The notes below the pieces were generated by a model that saw nothing but the letters and a program-made list of their open reading frames with translations, made no database searches and was not told where the DNA came from. Of a DNA stretch of 25,510 nt, positions 8,087 to 14,978 are shown in pieces (the first letter of the stretch is position 1; every line of letters starts with the position of its first letter). The translations under genes were made by a program, and so were the position numbers. The DNA comes from Prevotellaceae bacterium. GTDB taxonomy: Bacteria; Bacteroidota; Bacteroidia; Bacteroidales; Paludibacteraceae. The DNA is taken from NCBI GenBank assembly GCA_020636695.1, contig JACJXJ010000019.1:1-25510 (forward strand). The letters are read 5' to 3'.

Positions 8087-8616
8087 TTACTGATTATTGG
8101 TTTGAGGAACATCGGTATCAAAAATTGATTTGTCTTTTTTGGCAAAAGCAGCAGTAACCAATGAAACTAACAAACCTACCAAAACATCCATCCAAATATA
8201 CTGCATAGAAACATAAAGCGGAGTAAGCAACTGACGCACTTGCTCTTCCACTTCATTACCTGACGACATATTGAGTTCATCAAGAATTTTCAAACTCTCA
8301 TTGAGCATATTGGGCAAATAATCTGGATTTAAAAATTTAAAATAAATAAATTTAAAACTGCAGAAATAAGTGCGGCATAAAAAAACAGTTGGATACCATA
8401 CCACAAGGCAACCCCGTATGATATAGCGCCACCACTTACGCGGTCGCGGCAATCTATAGTCAAACGGTAAACCAAATAGGGAATAGTTAACGTTACAACC
8501 CATTGTAAGGCTGTAAACCAACCATTATTCAAAGTAGACAAAAAGAAATTAAGAGCAAACACAAGACCTAACATCAGGCCAAAATACATCGCATGTTTCA
8601 AAGCTTCTGGTTTCAT
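8087..8616 (-). pseudogene. DUF4199 membrane protein, one frameshift
   Basis: ATG at 8616 gives MKPEALKHAMYFGLMLGLVF and three hydrophobic segments, with the family feature DRVSGGAISYGVALWYG near residues 58-74, then an early stop at 8331-8329. A second frame continues FIYFKFLNPDYLPNMLNESL, a four-residue-charged linker region and a last membrane segment (YIWMDVLVGLLVSLVTAAF), ending at 8087. One T missing in the run at 8355-8358 (GTTTTAAA for GTTTTTAAA) joins the two parts to 177 codons, the usual DUF4199 length with four membrane helices. Function is unknown; in Bacteroidota it regularly precedes the DPG-like glycosyltransferase, as here. First gene of the minus-strand run. Confidence 0.8.
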
Positions 8617-8644
8617 ACTGAAAACGTTTTTATTTATAAACAGA

Positions 8645-8676
8645 CAAAGATACAGCGATTTTTTAAAATAGACAAG
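8645..8676 (-). promoter_or_regulatory. Predicted promoter of the DUF4199-to-pyrH gene run
   Basis: Minus strand: -7 box TATCTTTG (8652-8645), a full match to TAnnTTTG, with CTTG (8676-8673) 20 nt upstream as a one-mismatch -33 box. The predicted transcript starts about 25 nt before the DUF4199 ATG. I saw no equally good promoter inside the following ten genes. Confidence 0.6.
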
Positions 8677-8771
8677 CAGAAAAAACGTATTCTCTCAAAA
8701 AAATAAATGCCTCATTTTGACGCCCCAAAGCCCTAAATTTCGATTATTTTCAAAAAATCGCATCACTCACT

Positions 8772-8801
8772 TTTGTAATTCCATAAAAAGTAGTACTTTT
8801 G
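8772..8801 (+). promoter_or_regulatory. Predicted promoter of the ffs-tRNA-Thr unit
   Basis: TTTG at 8772-8775, an 18-nt spacer, then TACTTTTG at 8794-8801 (exact TAnnTTTG). The mature SRP RNA helix begins at 8806, five bases after the -7 box, exactly where transcription should start. The 8617-8771 stretch before it holds the opposite promoter and otherwise nothing I can support. Confidence 0.75.
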
Positions 8802-8805
8802 CGCT

Positions 8806-8902
8806 GGGTAAGTCCTATACGACCAGCTCCCTTTGAACTCCCCCAGGGCTTGATCGCAGCAAGGGTAAAAGGTTGTAGCGGTGCGATATAGTAAGCTTAC
8901 CC
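8806..8902 (+). ncRNA. ffs: Signal recognition particle RNA (4.5S, small bacterial type)
   Basis: About 97 nt. The ends pair perfectly: GGGTAAG (8806-8812) with CTTACCC (8896-8902). The centre holds the conserved apical domain CCCCCAGGGC...GCAGCAAGGGTAA, equivalent to the Ffh-binding internal loops of E. coli 4.5S RNA, followed by GGTTGTAGCGGTGCGATA, a form familiar from Bacteroidota SRP RNAs. The RNA binds Ffh and directs nascent membrane proteins to FtsY. The tip between GGGC and GCAGC reads TTGATC rather than a canonical GGAA-type loop. Its promoter and start agree well; the exact mature ends are inferred from pairing. Confidence 0.85.
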
Positions 8903-8906
8903 ACTC

Positions 8907-8980
8907 GCCTCTTTAGCTCAGTTGGCCAGAGCACGTGATTTGTAATCTCGGGGTCGTTGGTTCGAATCCGACAAGAGGCT
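8907..8980 (+). tRNA. tRNA-Thr (anticodon UGU)
   Basis: Complete cloverleaf of 74 nt: acceptor GCCTCTT/AAGAGGC, D-arm GCTC/GAGC around AGTTGGCCA, anticodon arm CGTGA-TTTGTAA-TCTCG with TGT at positions 34-36, T-arm GTTGG-TTCGAAT-CCGAC, discriminator T. The anticodon stem has one U-U mismatch (29-41). CCA is not encoded. It begins 4 nt after the SRP RNA, so both RNAs probably come from one primary transcript. Confidence 0.95.
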
Positions 8981-8984
8981 CAAC

Positions 8985-9018
8985 AAAAAACCACTTTCAT
9001 TACAGAAAGTGGTTTTTT
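8985..9018 (+). terminator. Rho-independent terminator of the ffs-tRNA-Thr unit
   Basis: Perfect 14-bp stem AAAAAACCACTTTC (8985-8998) / GAAAGTGGTTTTTT (9005-9018) with a 6-nt loop ATTACA, followed by GTTTTT. It starts 4 nt after the tRNA. Confidence 0.9.
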
Positions 9019-9023
9019 GTTTT

Positions 9024-9063
9024 TATAACATTTTTCTATCCTTGGTTCCAGAAAAATGTTATA
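9024..9063. repeat. 14-bp perfect inverted repeat over the putative promoter of the small acidic gene
   Basis: TATAACATTTTTCT (9024-9037) and AGAAAAATGTTATA (9050-9063) are exact reverse complements around the 12-nt centre ATCCTTGGTTCC. A possible promoter for the gene at 9105 has its -33-like TTGG in the centre and its -7-like TACCTTTA (9062-9069) overlapping the right arm. It has no U-tract beyond it, so it is not a standard terminator; it could be an operator or cruciform/RNA hairpin. Confidence 0.7.
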
Positions 9064-9104
9064 CCTTTACACATCTATTTATCCACCCTCTTAAAAACCT
9101 GATT

Positions 9105-9437
9105 ATGGCAAAGGAAAAAGAAGCTATCGAGTTTGACGACACCGAAGCTATTGACTTTATTTTAAACAGCTTACCAGCAGAATCACGTACTAAAATAAGT
9201 GACGATGATGTGCAATACATTCTCGACTTAATTTGCGAATATTACGATAGTAATAATTTAATGGACGACGACGATTCTGTAGGTGAAGCCACCATTGCAG
9301 AAGACGAGATGTTCGACTTCATTTGGAAACTCATAAAAAAAGAAAATCAAGTAACACTCACAGAAGAAGAGTTACAATATGTACTTGATGGTGAATTTAA
9401 TTACGGTAAAAAAATAGGTATCTATACCGAAGAATAA
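9105..9437 (+). CDS. Small acidic uncharacterised protein (Bacteroidales family)
   Basis: 110 aa from the ATG at 9105; the frame is open upstream to 9009 but that part runs through the terminator and inverted repeat, so MAKEKEAIEF is the sensible start. The protein is very acidic (runs such as MDDDDSVGEA and AEDEMFDF), with no signal peptide or membrane segment. It seems to contain two similar helical units, DFILNSLPAESRTKISDDDVQYILDLI-like near 16-43 and FIWKLIKKENQVTLTEEELQYVLDGE-like near 72-98 (each a hydrophobic helix, a basic stretch, then a -DDVQYILD-/-EELQYVLD- helix). I recall similar hypothetical proteins in Bacteroidales but no function. It lies 14 bp before the acyltransferase gene and is probably cotranscribed. 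Confidence 0.8.
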   Translation: MAKEKEAIEFDDTEAIDFILNSLPAESRTKISDDDVQYILDLICEYYDSNNLMDDDDSVGEATIAEDEMFDFIWKLIKKENQVTLTEEELQYVLDGEFNYGKKIGIYTEE

Positions 9438-9451
9438 TTCATTCGCTTTCC

Positions 9452-10330
9452 ATGAGAAAAGTTCTATTTTACATTACCTATGCATTATTATGGGTAGTGG
9501 CTTGGTTGCCATTACCTATATTGTATGTATTATCCGATATTTCCTATTTTCTAGTCTATCATATAGCACGCTATCGTGTAAAAACTACACGACAAAACAT
9601 ACGCAATGCTTTCCCTGAAAAAAGCGACAAAGAACGTCGTAAACTAGAACATCGTTTTTACCATCATTTATGCGATTATGGCTTTGAAACGATTCACATG
9701 ATGCATATATCAGAAAAAGAAATTGAGCGCCGCATTACTTTTGAAAATACTGAATTACTGCAAGAACTCGCTCAAAACAAAAAAAACATTATTGCTCTAT
9801 TTGGTCACTATTGTAACTGGGAATGGGTATGTTCCTTGCCGCTACATTTGCACAACACACTAAGCGTAAGCACACTTTACAAAACGTTGAAAGACGATGA
9901 CTTTGACCGGTATTTTATTCACTTACGGTCACGCTTTGGGACACATTGTTATCCAAAACAAAAAGTGTTACGTGGCATGGTAGAACTTCAAAAAATGGGA
10001 AAGCCATTTGTACTAGCCTTCATTGCCGACCAAACTCCATCGTGGAATAATCTACATTATTGGACTAAGTGGCTCAATCAAGATACGCCGTTTTTGACTG
10101 GATGGGAAACTATTGCCCACAAAACAAATAATCCTGTGGTTTTTTTAGAAATGCACAAAATAAAACGCGGTTATTATCAATGTCGCGTGGAGTTATTATG
10201 TAAAGAGCCTCAAAAAGAAGAGCCATTCACATTGGTCGAACAATATGCGCGACGTATGGAACAAAATATTTTAGATGCGCCTGAATTCTGGTTATGGTCG
10301 CACAAACGCTGGAAATACCATAGAAATTAA
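9452..10330 (+). CDS. LpxL/HtrB-like lysophospholipid (lipid A) acyltransferase
   Basis: 292 aa, usual family length. Residues 3-30 form an N-terminal membrane anchor (LFYITYALLWVVAWLPLPIL), followed by the basic RYRVKTTRQNIRNAFPEKS typical of the family. The catalytic HX4E motif is GHYCNWEW, with H119 and E124. Further family features are LRGMVELQKMGKPFVLAFIADQTP and the C-terminal WLWSHKRWKY. The family transfers acyl chains to lipid A precursors (or, in Bacteroidota, possibly ornithine/other lipids) on the cytoplasmic face of the inner membrane. It precedes a GT2 gene by 20 bp, a pairing usual in Bacteroidales. Confidence 0.92.
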   Translation: MRKVLFYITYALLWVVAWLPLPILYVLSDISYFLVYHIARYRVKTTRQNIRNAFPEKSDKERRKLEHRFYHHLCDYGFETIHMMHISEKEIERRITFENTELLQELAQNKKNIIALFGHYCNWEWVCSLPLHLHNTLSVSTLYKTLKDDDFDRYFIHLRSRFGTHCYPKQKVLRGMVELQKMGKPFVLAFIADQTPSWNNLHYWTKWLNQDTPFLTGWETIAHKTNNPVVFLEMHKIKRGYYQCRVELLCKEPQKEEPFTLVEQYARRMEQNILDAPEFWLWSHKRWKYHRN

Positions 10331-10350
10331 TCCCTTAAAAAGTTGTATAC

Positions 10351-11364
10351 ATGTCTGTTGCTGTTGTCATCTTAAATTATAATGGAGAAAAGCTACTCGA
10401 AGAGTTACTTCCCAAAGTTATCGCCTATTCACCCGAAGCGGAAGTGATTGTTGCGGACAATGCGTCTACTGATGGTTCGGTGGCATTAATGGAAACTACA
10501 TTTAGAGATACGCGACTCATAAAACTACCACGTAACTTCGGTTTTGCAGGTGGTTACAACGAAGCGCTGAGCAAAGTGAAAGCTGATTATTACGTACTGC
10601 TGAATTCGGATGTAGAAGTTACAGAAAATTGGCTAGCTCCACTCATCAGCTATATGGACGCACATCCAAGAACGGCAGCTTGTCAACCAAAAATCAAAAG
10701 TTATTACCAACGCACACACTTTGAGTATGCTGGTGCCTGTGGTGGTTACATCGACAAATTTGGATATCCATTTTGTCGTGGTCGCATATTGGACACGCTA
10801 GAACCTGACGAAGGACAATACGACACCATTACCGACATTTTTTGGGCAACTGGTGCATGTCTTTTCATTCGCTCTGAAAAATATCATAAAGTAGGAGGTC
10901 TAGACGAACGTTTTTTCGCTCACATGGAAGAAATAGATCTCTGCTGGCGATTGAAAGCCCGCGGCAATGCCATTGTGTGTATTCCTCAAAGTACCGTTTA
11001 CCACATGGGCGCTCAAACACTAAACAAGGAACATCCACGCAAAACCTATCTTAATTTCCGCAACAATTGGCTCATGTTATACAAAAATGTACCCAAACAT
11101 CTCGGTAGAATTTTATTGGTTCGTCTATTTTTGGATTGGGCTGCACTTGCTCACCTTCTCATTCAAGGTAAATTTTCGAATGCGTTCGCCATTATTAGGG
11201 CTGAATTATCATTTATGAGTAAATATCATCAATTCCATTATGATCGCAAGAATAATTTACATCTAACAAAAACAGCCAAACCTAAAGGTCTATTTCATGG
11301 ACTCATTTTATGGAGTTACTATGCCAAGAAAGAAAAAACGGCACAGAATTTGATATGGAAATAA
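10351..11364 (+). CDS. GT2 family glycosyltransferase (rhamnosyltransferase-like)
   Basis: 337 aa. Residues about 1-230 are a GT-A domain: VVILNYNGEKLLEELL at 5-20, VIVADNASTDGS near 32-43, LPRNFGFAGGYNEAL, the metal/nucleotide site LLNSDVEV near 87-94, TGACLFIRSEKYHKVGGLDE and FFAHMEEIDLCWRLKARG, the combination seen in WbbL/rhamnosyltransferase-type enzymes. The C-terminal third has a hydrophobic, possibly membrane-associated segment (RILLVRLFLDWAALAHLLI near 249-267). It likely adds a sugar to a lipid-linked glycan such as LPS core or O-antigen; donor unknown. It is cotranscribed with the acyltransferase upstream and separated by 115 bp from the DUF1573 gene. Confidence 0.92.
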   Translation: MSVAVVILNYNGEKLLEELLPKVIAYSPEAEVIVADNASTDGSVALMETTFRDTRLIKLPRNFGFAGGYNEALSKVKADYYVLLNSDVEVTENWLAPLISYMDAHPRTAACQPKIKSYYQRTHFEYAGACGGYIDKFGYPFCRGRILDTLEPDEGQYDTITDIFWATGACLFIRSEKYHKVGGLDERFFAHMEEIDLCWRLKARGNAIVCIPQSTVYHMGAQTLNKEHPRKTYLNFRNNWLMLYKNVPKHLGRILLVRLFLDWAALAHLLIQGKFSNAFAIIRAELSFMSKYHQFHYDRKNNLHLTKTAKPKGLFHGLILWSYYAKKEKTAQNLIWK

Positions 11365-11427
11365 ACAAAAAGTAAGGGGAAAGTACAAAAATAATTAATA
11401 AACAAGGTCTCACTAGATTTTTTTTTA

Positions 11428-11435
11428 TACTTTTG
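11428..11435 (+). promoter_or_regulatory. Possible promoter (-7 box) of the DUF1573 gene cluster
   Basis: TACTTTTG matches TAnnTTTG exactly and sits 45 nt before the ATG at 11480, but no TTTG is found at the -33 spacing, so support is partial. Confidence 0.4.
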
Positions 11436-11479
11436 CCACACTAATATCACTCATCAATTAACTTAATAATAAATTTATT

Positions 11480-11890
11480 ATGAAAAAACTTGCTTTATTT
11501 TCCATGCTCTTTGTAGCCCTATCAGTAATGGCTCAAGAAAAACCAGTAGTAGAATTTAACGAACGCACACACGATTTTGGCACCGTGAAAGAAGAAGAAG
11601 GCAAAATCACCACAGTGTTTACTTTCACTAATCAATTTCTAGCTCCACTAACTATTAAAAGCGTAAGAGCATCATGCGGTTGCACAACTCCTAATTGGAG
11701 CAAAGAACCTGTAGCTCCTAAAGGCAAAGGTGAAATTACCGTAACTTATAACACTACAAATCGTCCTGGTTCATTCACCAAAAGTATCACTGTAGTACTG
11801 ACTAATGGAACAGAAGACTTTACAGAAGTACTGTACATCAAAGGACAAGTAACGCCTAAAGCGGTTGCTCCTACAGCTGAAGTAAAATAA
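11480..11890 (+). CDS. DUF1573 domain protein, short form
   Basis: 136 aa with a signal peptide (MKKLALFSMLFVALSVMAQ, then EKPVVEF). The rest is a single Ig-like DUF1573 domain: VVEFNERTHDFGTVKEEEGK, FTFTNQFLAPLTIKSVRASCGCTTP with the invariant Cys-Gly-Cys, APKGKGEITVTYNT and ITVVLTNG. The domain is very common in exported Bacteroidota proteins, but its role is not established. It is a close paralogue of the N-terminal domain of the next gene, from which 106 bp with three hairpins separate it. Confidence 0.92.
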   Translation: MKKLALFSMLFVALSVMAQEKPVVEFNERTHDFGTVKEEEGKITTVFTFTNQFLAPLTIKSVRASCGCTTPNWSKEPVAPKGKGEITVTYNTTNRPGSFTKSITVVLTNGTEDFTEVLYIKGQVTPKAVAPTAEVK

Positions 11891-11892
11891 AA

Positions 11893-11972
11893 TTAGCTAT
11901 TACACGTTGTGTAATTAGCGGTTATGTAAATAACCATCAACTAAAGAGGGAGAAATAAATTTTTCCCTCTTT
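11893..11972 (+). repeat. Three consecutive stem-loops between the DUF1573 genes
   Basis: First, TTAGCTATTACAC-GTT-GTGTAATTAGC (11893-11919), a stem with one bulged A. Second, GGTTAT-GTAA-ATAACC (11920-11935), perfect 6 bp. Third, AAAGAGGGA (11943-11951) with TCCCTCTTT (11964-11972), extendable inwards to about 13 bp around TAAA. The third ends in TTTCATTC rather than a full U-tract, so it may be a weak terminator/attenuator or an mRNA-processing or stability element. Confidence 0.65.
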
Positions 11973-11996
11973 CATTCTATCTAAACGAATACTGTT

Positions 11997-13070
11997 ATGA
12001 AAAAGAGCTTTATTATCCTATCCCTATTGTGTGGCGCATTAACATTGGTAGCGCAACAAAAAGTAGAAATTGTATTTAACGAAACCGAATATGATTTTGG
12101 TAACATCCGAGAAGAAGACGGTAAAGTTTCGCATATTTTTACCTTTCATAATCAAGGAGCAGCTCCGTTTACTATTAAAATGGTAACCGCCTCATGCGGA
12201 TGCACTACACCAGAATGGACAAAAGCTCCAATTCCTCCAAAAGGTTCAGGCTCAATAACGGTTACTTATAACGCCGAAGGTCGCCCAGGCCCTTTTCATA
12301 AAGGTGTGACAGTTATCATCGGTGGCTCAAGTGGCGATATTACGGAAACGTTAGACATAAAGGGTTATGTGAGCCCTAAATCTCAACCATTATCAGAAAG
12401 CTATCCCTACAATCTTGGTAACATTTTATTTCGCTCTACAATAGTACCATTTGGGATGATACCAAAAGGGAAAACGCCTGAACGTCAACTAGAAATAGCA
12501 AACGGAACAAACGAGCCTTTGAAATTAATGATAAATGCGCCTAAACATATTATAGTGCAAGCGCCTGCACTCATTAAACCAAATGAAGAAACAACAATCA
12601 CATTTAAATATTTATCGAATCAAATTGATAAATGGGCCTATGTTGATGATGAGGTTAGCATTAGCGTAAACGACAAACCAGCAGGCAAGCTCAACGTACG
12701 AGCTAATATCCAAGAGGATTTTAGCAAACTGAATAGTAAAGAACGTATGAGCGCACCAATTGCAACACTTTCTGCTAAGAAAATTAATTTAGGGAAACTT
12801 AAAATTGGTGGCAAATATACAGGGAAATTAGCCATCAAAAATAGCGGAATCAATCCATTATTAATCCGATCGGTAGTAGCAGAAAGCACCTATATGAAAG
12901 GTTCAGTAGGTAAGTCGACTTTAAAAAGTGGCAAATCGACCGATATCAAAATTGAAATTGACGCCACAAAATTACAACCCTTTGCTTTTTATAAAACCAT
13001 GGAAATTATCACCAACGATCCAACCAATCCTACAATCACATTTGTTGTAGAGTGGCAAACCGTAAAATAA
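11997..13070 (+). CDS. DUF1573 domain protein, long form with additional Ig-like domains
   Basis: 357 aa with a signal peptide (MKKSFIILSLLCGALTLVAQ). Residues about 22-130 are a DUF1573 domain nearly repeating the previous gene: EIVFNETEYDFGNIREEDGK, MVTASCGCTTPEW, PPKGSGSITVTYNAEGRPGP. Residues about 140-245 and 250-357 look like two more Ig/ASPM-SPD-2-Hydin-like beta domains (GMIPKGKTPERQLEIANGTN; NLGKLKIGGKYTGKLAIKNS). Exported, probably periplasmic or surface; function unknown. Its stop is 2 bp before the meaB ATG chosen here, so the two are cotranscribed. Confidence 0.9.
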   Translation: MKKSFIILSLLCGALTLVAQQKVEIVFNETEYDFGNIREEDGKVSHIFTFHNQGAAPFTIKMVTASCGCTTPEWTKAPIPPKGSGSITVTYNAEGRPGPFHKGVTVIIGGSSGDITETLDIKGYVSPKSQPLSESYPYNLGNILFRSTIVPFGMIPKGKTPERQLEIANGTNEPLKLMINAPKHIIVQAPALIKPNEETTITFKYLSNQIDKWAYVDDEVSISVNDKPAGKLNVRANIQEDFSKLNSKERMSAPIATLSAKKINLGKLKIGGKYTGKLAIKNSGINPLLIRSVVAESTYMKGSVGKSTLKSGKSTDIKIEIDATKLQPFAFYKTMEIITNDPTNPTITFVVEWQTVK

Positions 13071-13072
13071 CC

Positions 13073-14173
13073 ATGAAAAAAACGCACCATATTGAAAATG
13101 CCGATTCATTTCCAGGACTAAATGTGAATGAAGGCGTATCTCAACCACCAATTATAAATCCGTATCTAAAGGGACGCATTAAACGTGCACAATACACGAC
13201 TGAAGAATACGTAGAGGGTATTTTAAATGGCAACATGTCCATTTTGAGCCAAGCAGTCACGTTGGTTGAAAGTATTAATCCTGCACATCACAAACAAGCC
13301 CAAGAAGTCATCGAACGCTGTTTGCCTTACGCAGGCAAATCGGTTCGTGTTGGTATTACGGGTGTGCCAGGTGCTGGAAAATCAACATTTATTGAGGCAC
13401 TTGGCATGTATTTGGTAAATGCGAACCACAAGTTAGCCGTACTAGCTATAGATCCAAGTAGTGAACGATCAAAGGGAAGCATTTTAGGCGATAAAACACG
13501 CATGGAAGAACTTTCCGTTGCTAAAAATGCTTTTATTCGTCCTTCACCATCAACTGGTTCGTTAGGTGGTGTGGCTCGGAAAACTCGTGAAACCATTGTG
13601 CTTTGCGAAGCAGCTGGTTTCGATACAATTTTTGTAGAAACGGTCGGTGTAGGACAATCGGAAACGGCTGTACACAGCATGGTCGATTTTTTCCTACTCA
13701 TTCAACTAGCTGGTACTGGTGATGAACTGCAAGGTATAAAACGTGGCATTATGGAAATGGCTGATGGTATCACTATTAACAAAGCTGACGGGAACAATGT
13801 AGAAAAGTCACAATTAGCCGCACGACAATTTCAAAATGCACTCCATTTATTTCCAAAACCTACATCTGGCTGGGATCCTAAAGTGCTTACGTGTTCAGCC
13901 TTCCACAAACTAGGCATTGAAGAAATTTGGAACATGGTTATGGACTATATGACATTTACCAAAGACTCTGGATACTTTGACCAAAAACGTCATGAACAAA
14001 GTAAATATTGGATGTACGAAACTATTAATGAAGCATTAAGAAGTAACTTTTTCAACAATCCAACTATTGAAAAATTATTAGAACATTATGAAGTAGAATT
14101 GAGTCAAAACAAAGTATCATCATTTGTGGCTGCACACCATTTACTAGATGAATATTTTAATCATCAAAAATAG
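13073..14173 (+). CDS. meaB: Methylmalonyl-CoA mutase-associated GTPase MeaB (ArgK family)
   Basis: 366 aa from ATG 13073 (MKKTHHIENA); an in-frame ATG at 13052 lies inside the previous gene and is less likely. G3E-type P-loop GTPase: Walker A GVPGAGKS at 97-104, AIDPSS near 125-130, GDKTRM near 139-144, SPSTGSLGGVA near 158-168, VETVGVGQSE near 188-197 (Walker B/switch) and NKAD at 236-239 for guanine recognition. The C-terminal helical region is the dimerisation arm. MeaB loads and protects the adenosylcobalamin-dependent methylmalonyl-CoA mutase used in the succinate-propionate route common in Bacteroidales; the mutase genes are not in the window. Confidence 0.95.
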   Translation: MKKTHHIENADSFPGLNVNEGVSQPPIINPYLKGRIKRAQYTTEEYVEGILNGNMSILSQAVTLVESINPAHHKQAQEVIERCLPYAGKSVRVGITGVPGAGKSTFIEALGMYLVNANHKLAVLAIDPSSERSKGSILGDKTRMEELSVAKNAFIRPSPSTGSLGGVARKTRETIVLCEAAGFDTIFVETVGVGQSETAVHSMVDFFLLIQLAGTGDELQGIKRGIMEMADGITINKADGNNVEKSQLAARQFQNALHLFPKPTSGWDPKVLTCSAFHKLGIEEIWNMVMDYMTFTKDSGYFDQKRHEQSKYWMYETINEALRSNFFNNPTIEKLLEHYEVELSQNKVSSFVAAHHLLDEYFNHQK

Positions 14174-14213
14174 AGTTACCAACTATATCATATACACAAA
14201 AATATTAAAATTA

Positions 14214-14960
14214 ATGAAAAAATTACTTATTATTGTCGCTATTCTATTAATTGGCGTAACGACTATTTCTGCTAAAAAGAAAAAAAATGTAGATACCGTG
14301 AAACCTGTCGCTACAGTGGACACCGTGATGACACCAGCACAGCAAAAAAGTTATGCATTGGGTGCGAACATTGGAGAAGGAGTTACTGGAAATTTCGAAA
14401 AATTAGGTCTCACGATTGACAAGGAAATATTTCTGAGAGGTCTGTCTGATGCTATGGACAAAAAAAATAAATTAACTTCGGAACAAATGACAGCAGCATT
14501 TCAAGCTCTTGATGCGGAAGTAACTGCCATGCAAGACTCTTTAAAAGGACTGGAAAAAGCATTTTTAGTAAAAAATAAAACCAATGCAGACGTCATTGAA
14601 ACTGAATCTGGCCTACAATACAAAGTTATCACGCTGGGAACAGGTGCAAAACCTAAAGCCACCGACGAAGTCAAAGTACACTACCATGGAACAACTATCG
14701 ATGGGAAAGTTTTCGACAGCTCAGTAGAACGTGGCGAACCTATTACATTTCCATTAAACCAAGTTATTCCTGGTTGGACAGAAGGCGTACAATTGATGCC
14801 AGTTGGTTCAAAATTTATTTTTTATATTCCATCGGAACTCGCTTATGGTGAACAAGGAGCTGGCAATGGTGCAATCAAACCGGGTGCGACACTTATTTTT
14901 GAAGTGGAATTACTCGAAATTATGCCACAAACCACAGAACCCACGGATGAAGTAAAATAA
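14214..14960 (+). CDS. FKBP-type peptidyl-prolyl cis-trans isomerase (FkpA/Mip-like), exported
   Basis: 248 aa from ATG 14214. The frame is open back to 14148, but MKKLLIIVAILLIGVTTISA is a clear signal peptide and so sets the start. Residues about 38-120 form the helical FKBP N-terminal dimerisation domain (QQKSYALGANIGEGV; LTSEQMTAAFQALDAEV). About 132-238 form the FKBP catalytic domain: ESGLQYKVITLGTGAKP, VHYHGTTIDGKVFDSS, ITFPLNQVIPGWTEG, LMPVGSKFIFYIPSELAYG and PGATLIFEVELLEI, with the core aromatic residues conserved. It is a periplasmic foldase/chaperone. It lies 40 bp after meaB and is followed by a strong terminator. Confidence 0.93.
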   Translation: MKKLLIIVAILLIGVTTISAKKKKNVDTVKPVATVDTVMTPAQQKSYALGANIGEGVTGNFEKLGLTIDKEIFLRGLSDAMDKKNKLTSEQMTAAFQALDAEVTAMQDSLKGLEKAFLVKNKTNADVIETESGLQYKVITLGTGAKPKATDEVKVHYHGTTIDGKVFDSSVERGEPITFPLNQVIPGWTEGVQLMPVGSKFIFYIPSELAYGEQGAGNGAIKPGATLIFEVELLEIMPQTTEPTDEVK

Positions 14961-14978
14961 CAAACCGTATCAATATAC

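Noticed and set aside
6227..8616. Programmed ribosomal frameshifting
   Set aside because: There are too many sites, in both directions, with no consistent slippery heptamer or downstream structure, and an in-frame stop as well.
9009..9104. Upstream start for the small acidic protein
   Set aside because: The extension would run through the ffs-tRNA terminator and the inverted repeat, and gives a nonsensical aromatic N-terminus.
13052..13072. Start of meaB at 13052
   Set aside because: It overlaps the end of the DUF1573 gene; the ATG at 13073 just after that stop is more natural.
14148..14213. Start of the FKBP gene at 14148
   Set aside because: It would overlap meaB and bury the clear signal peptide that starts at 14214.
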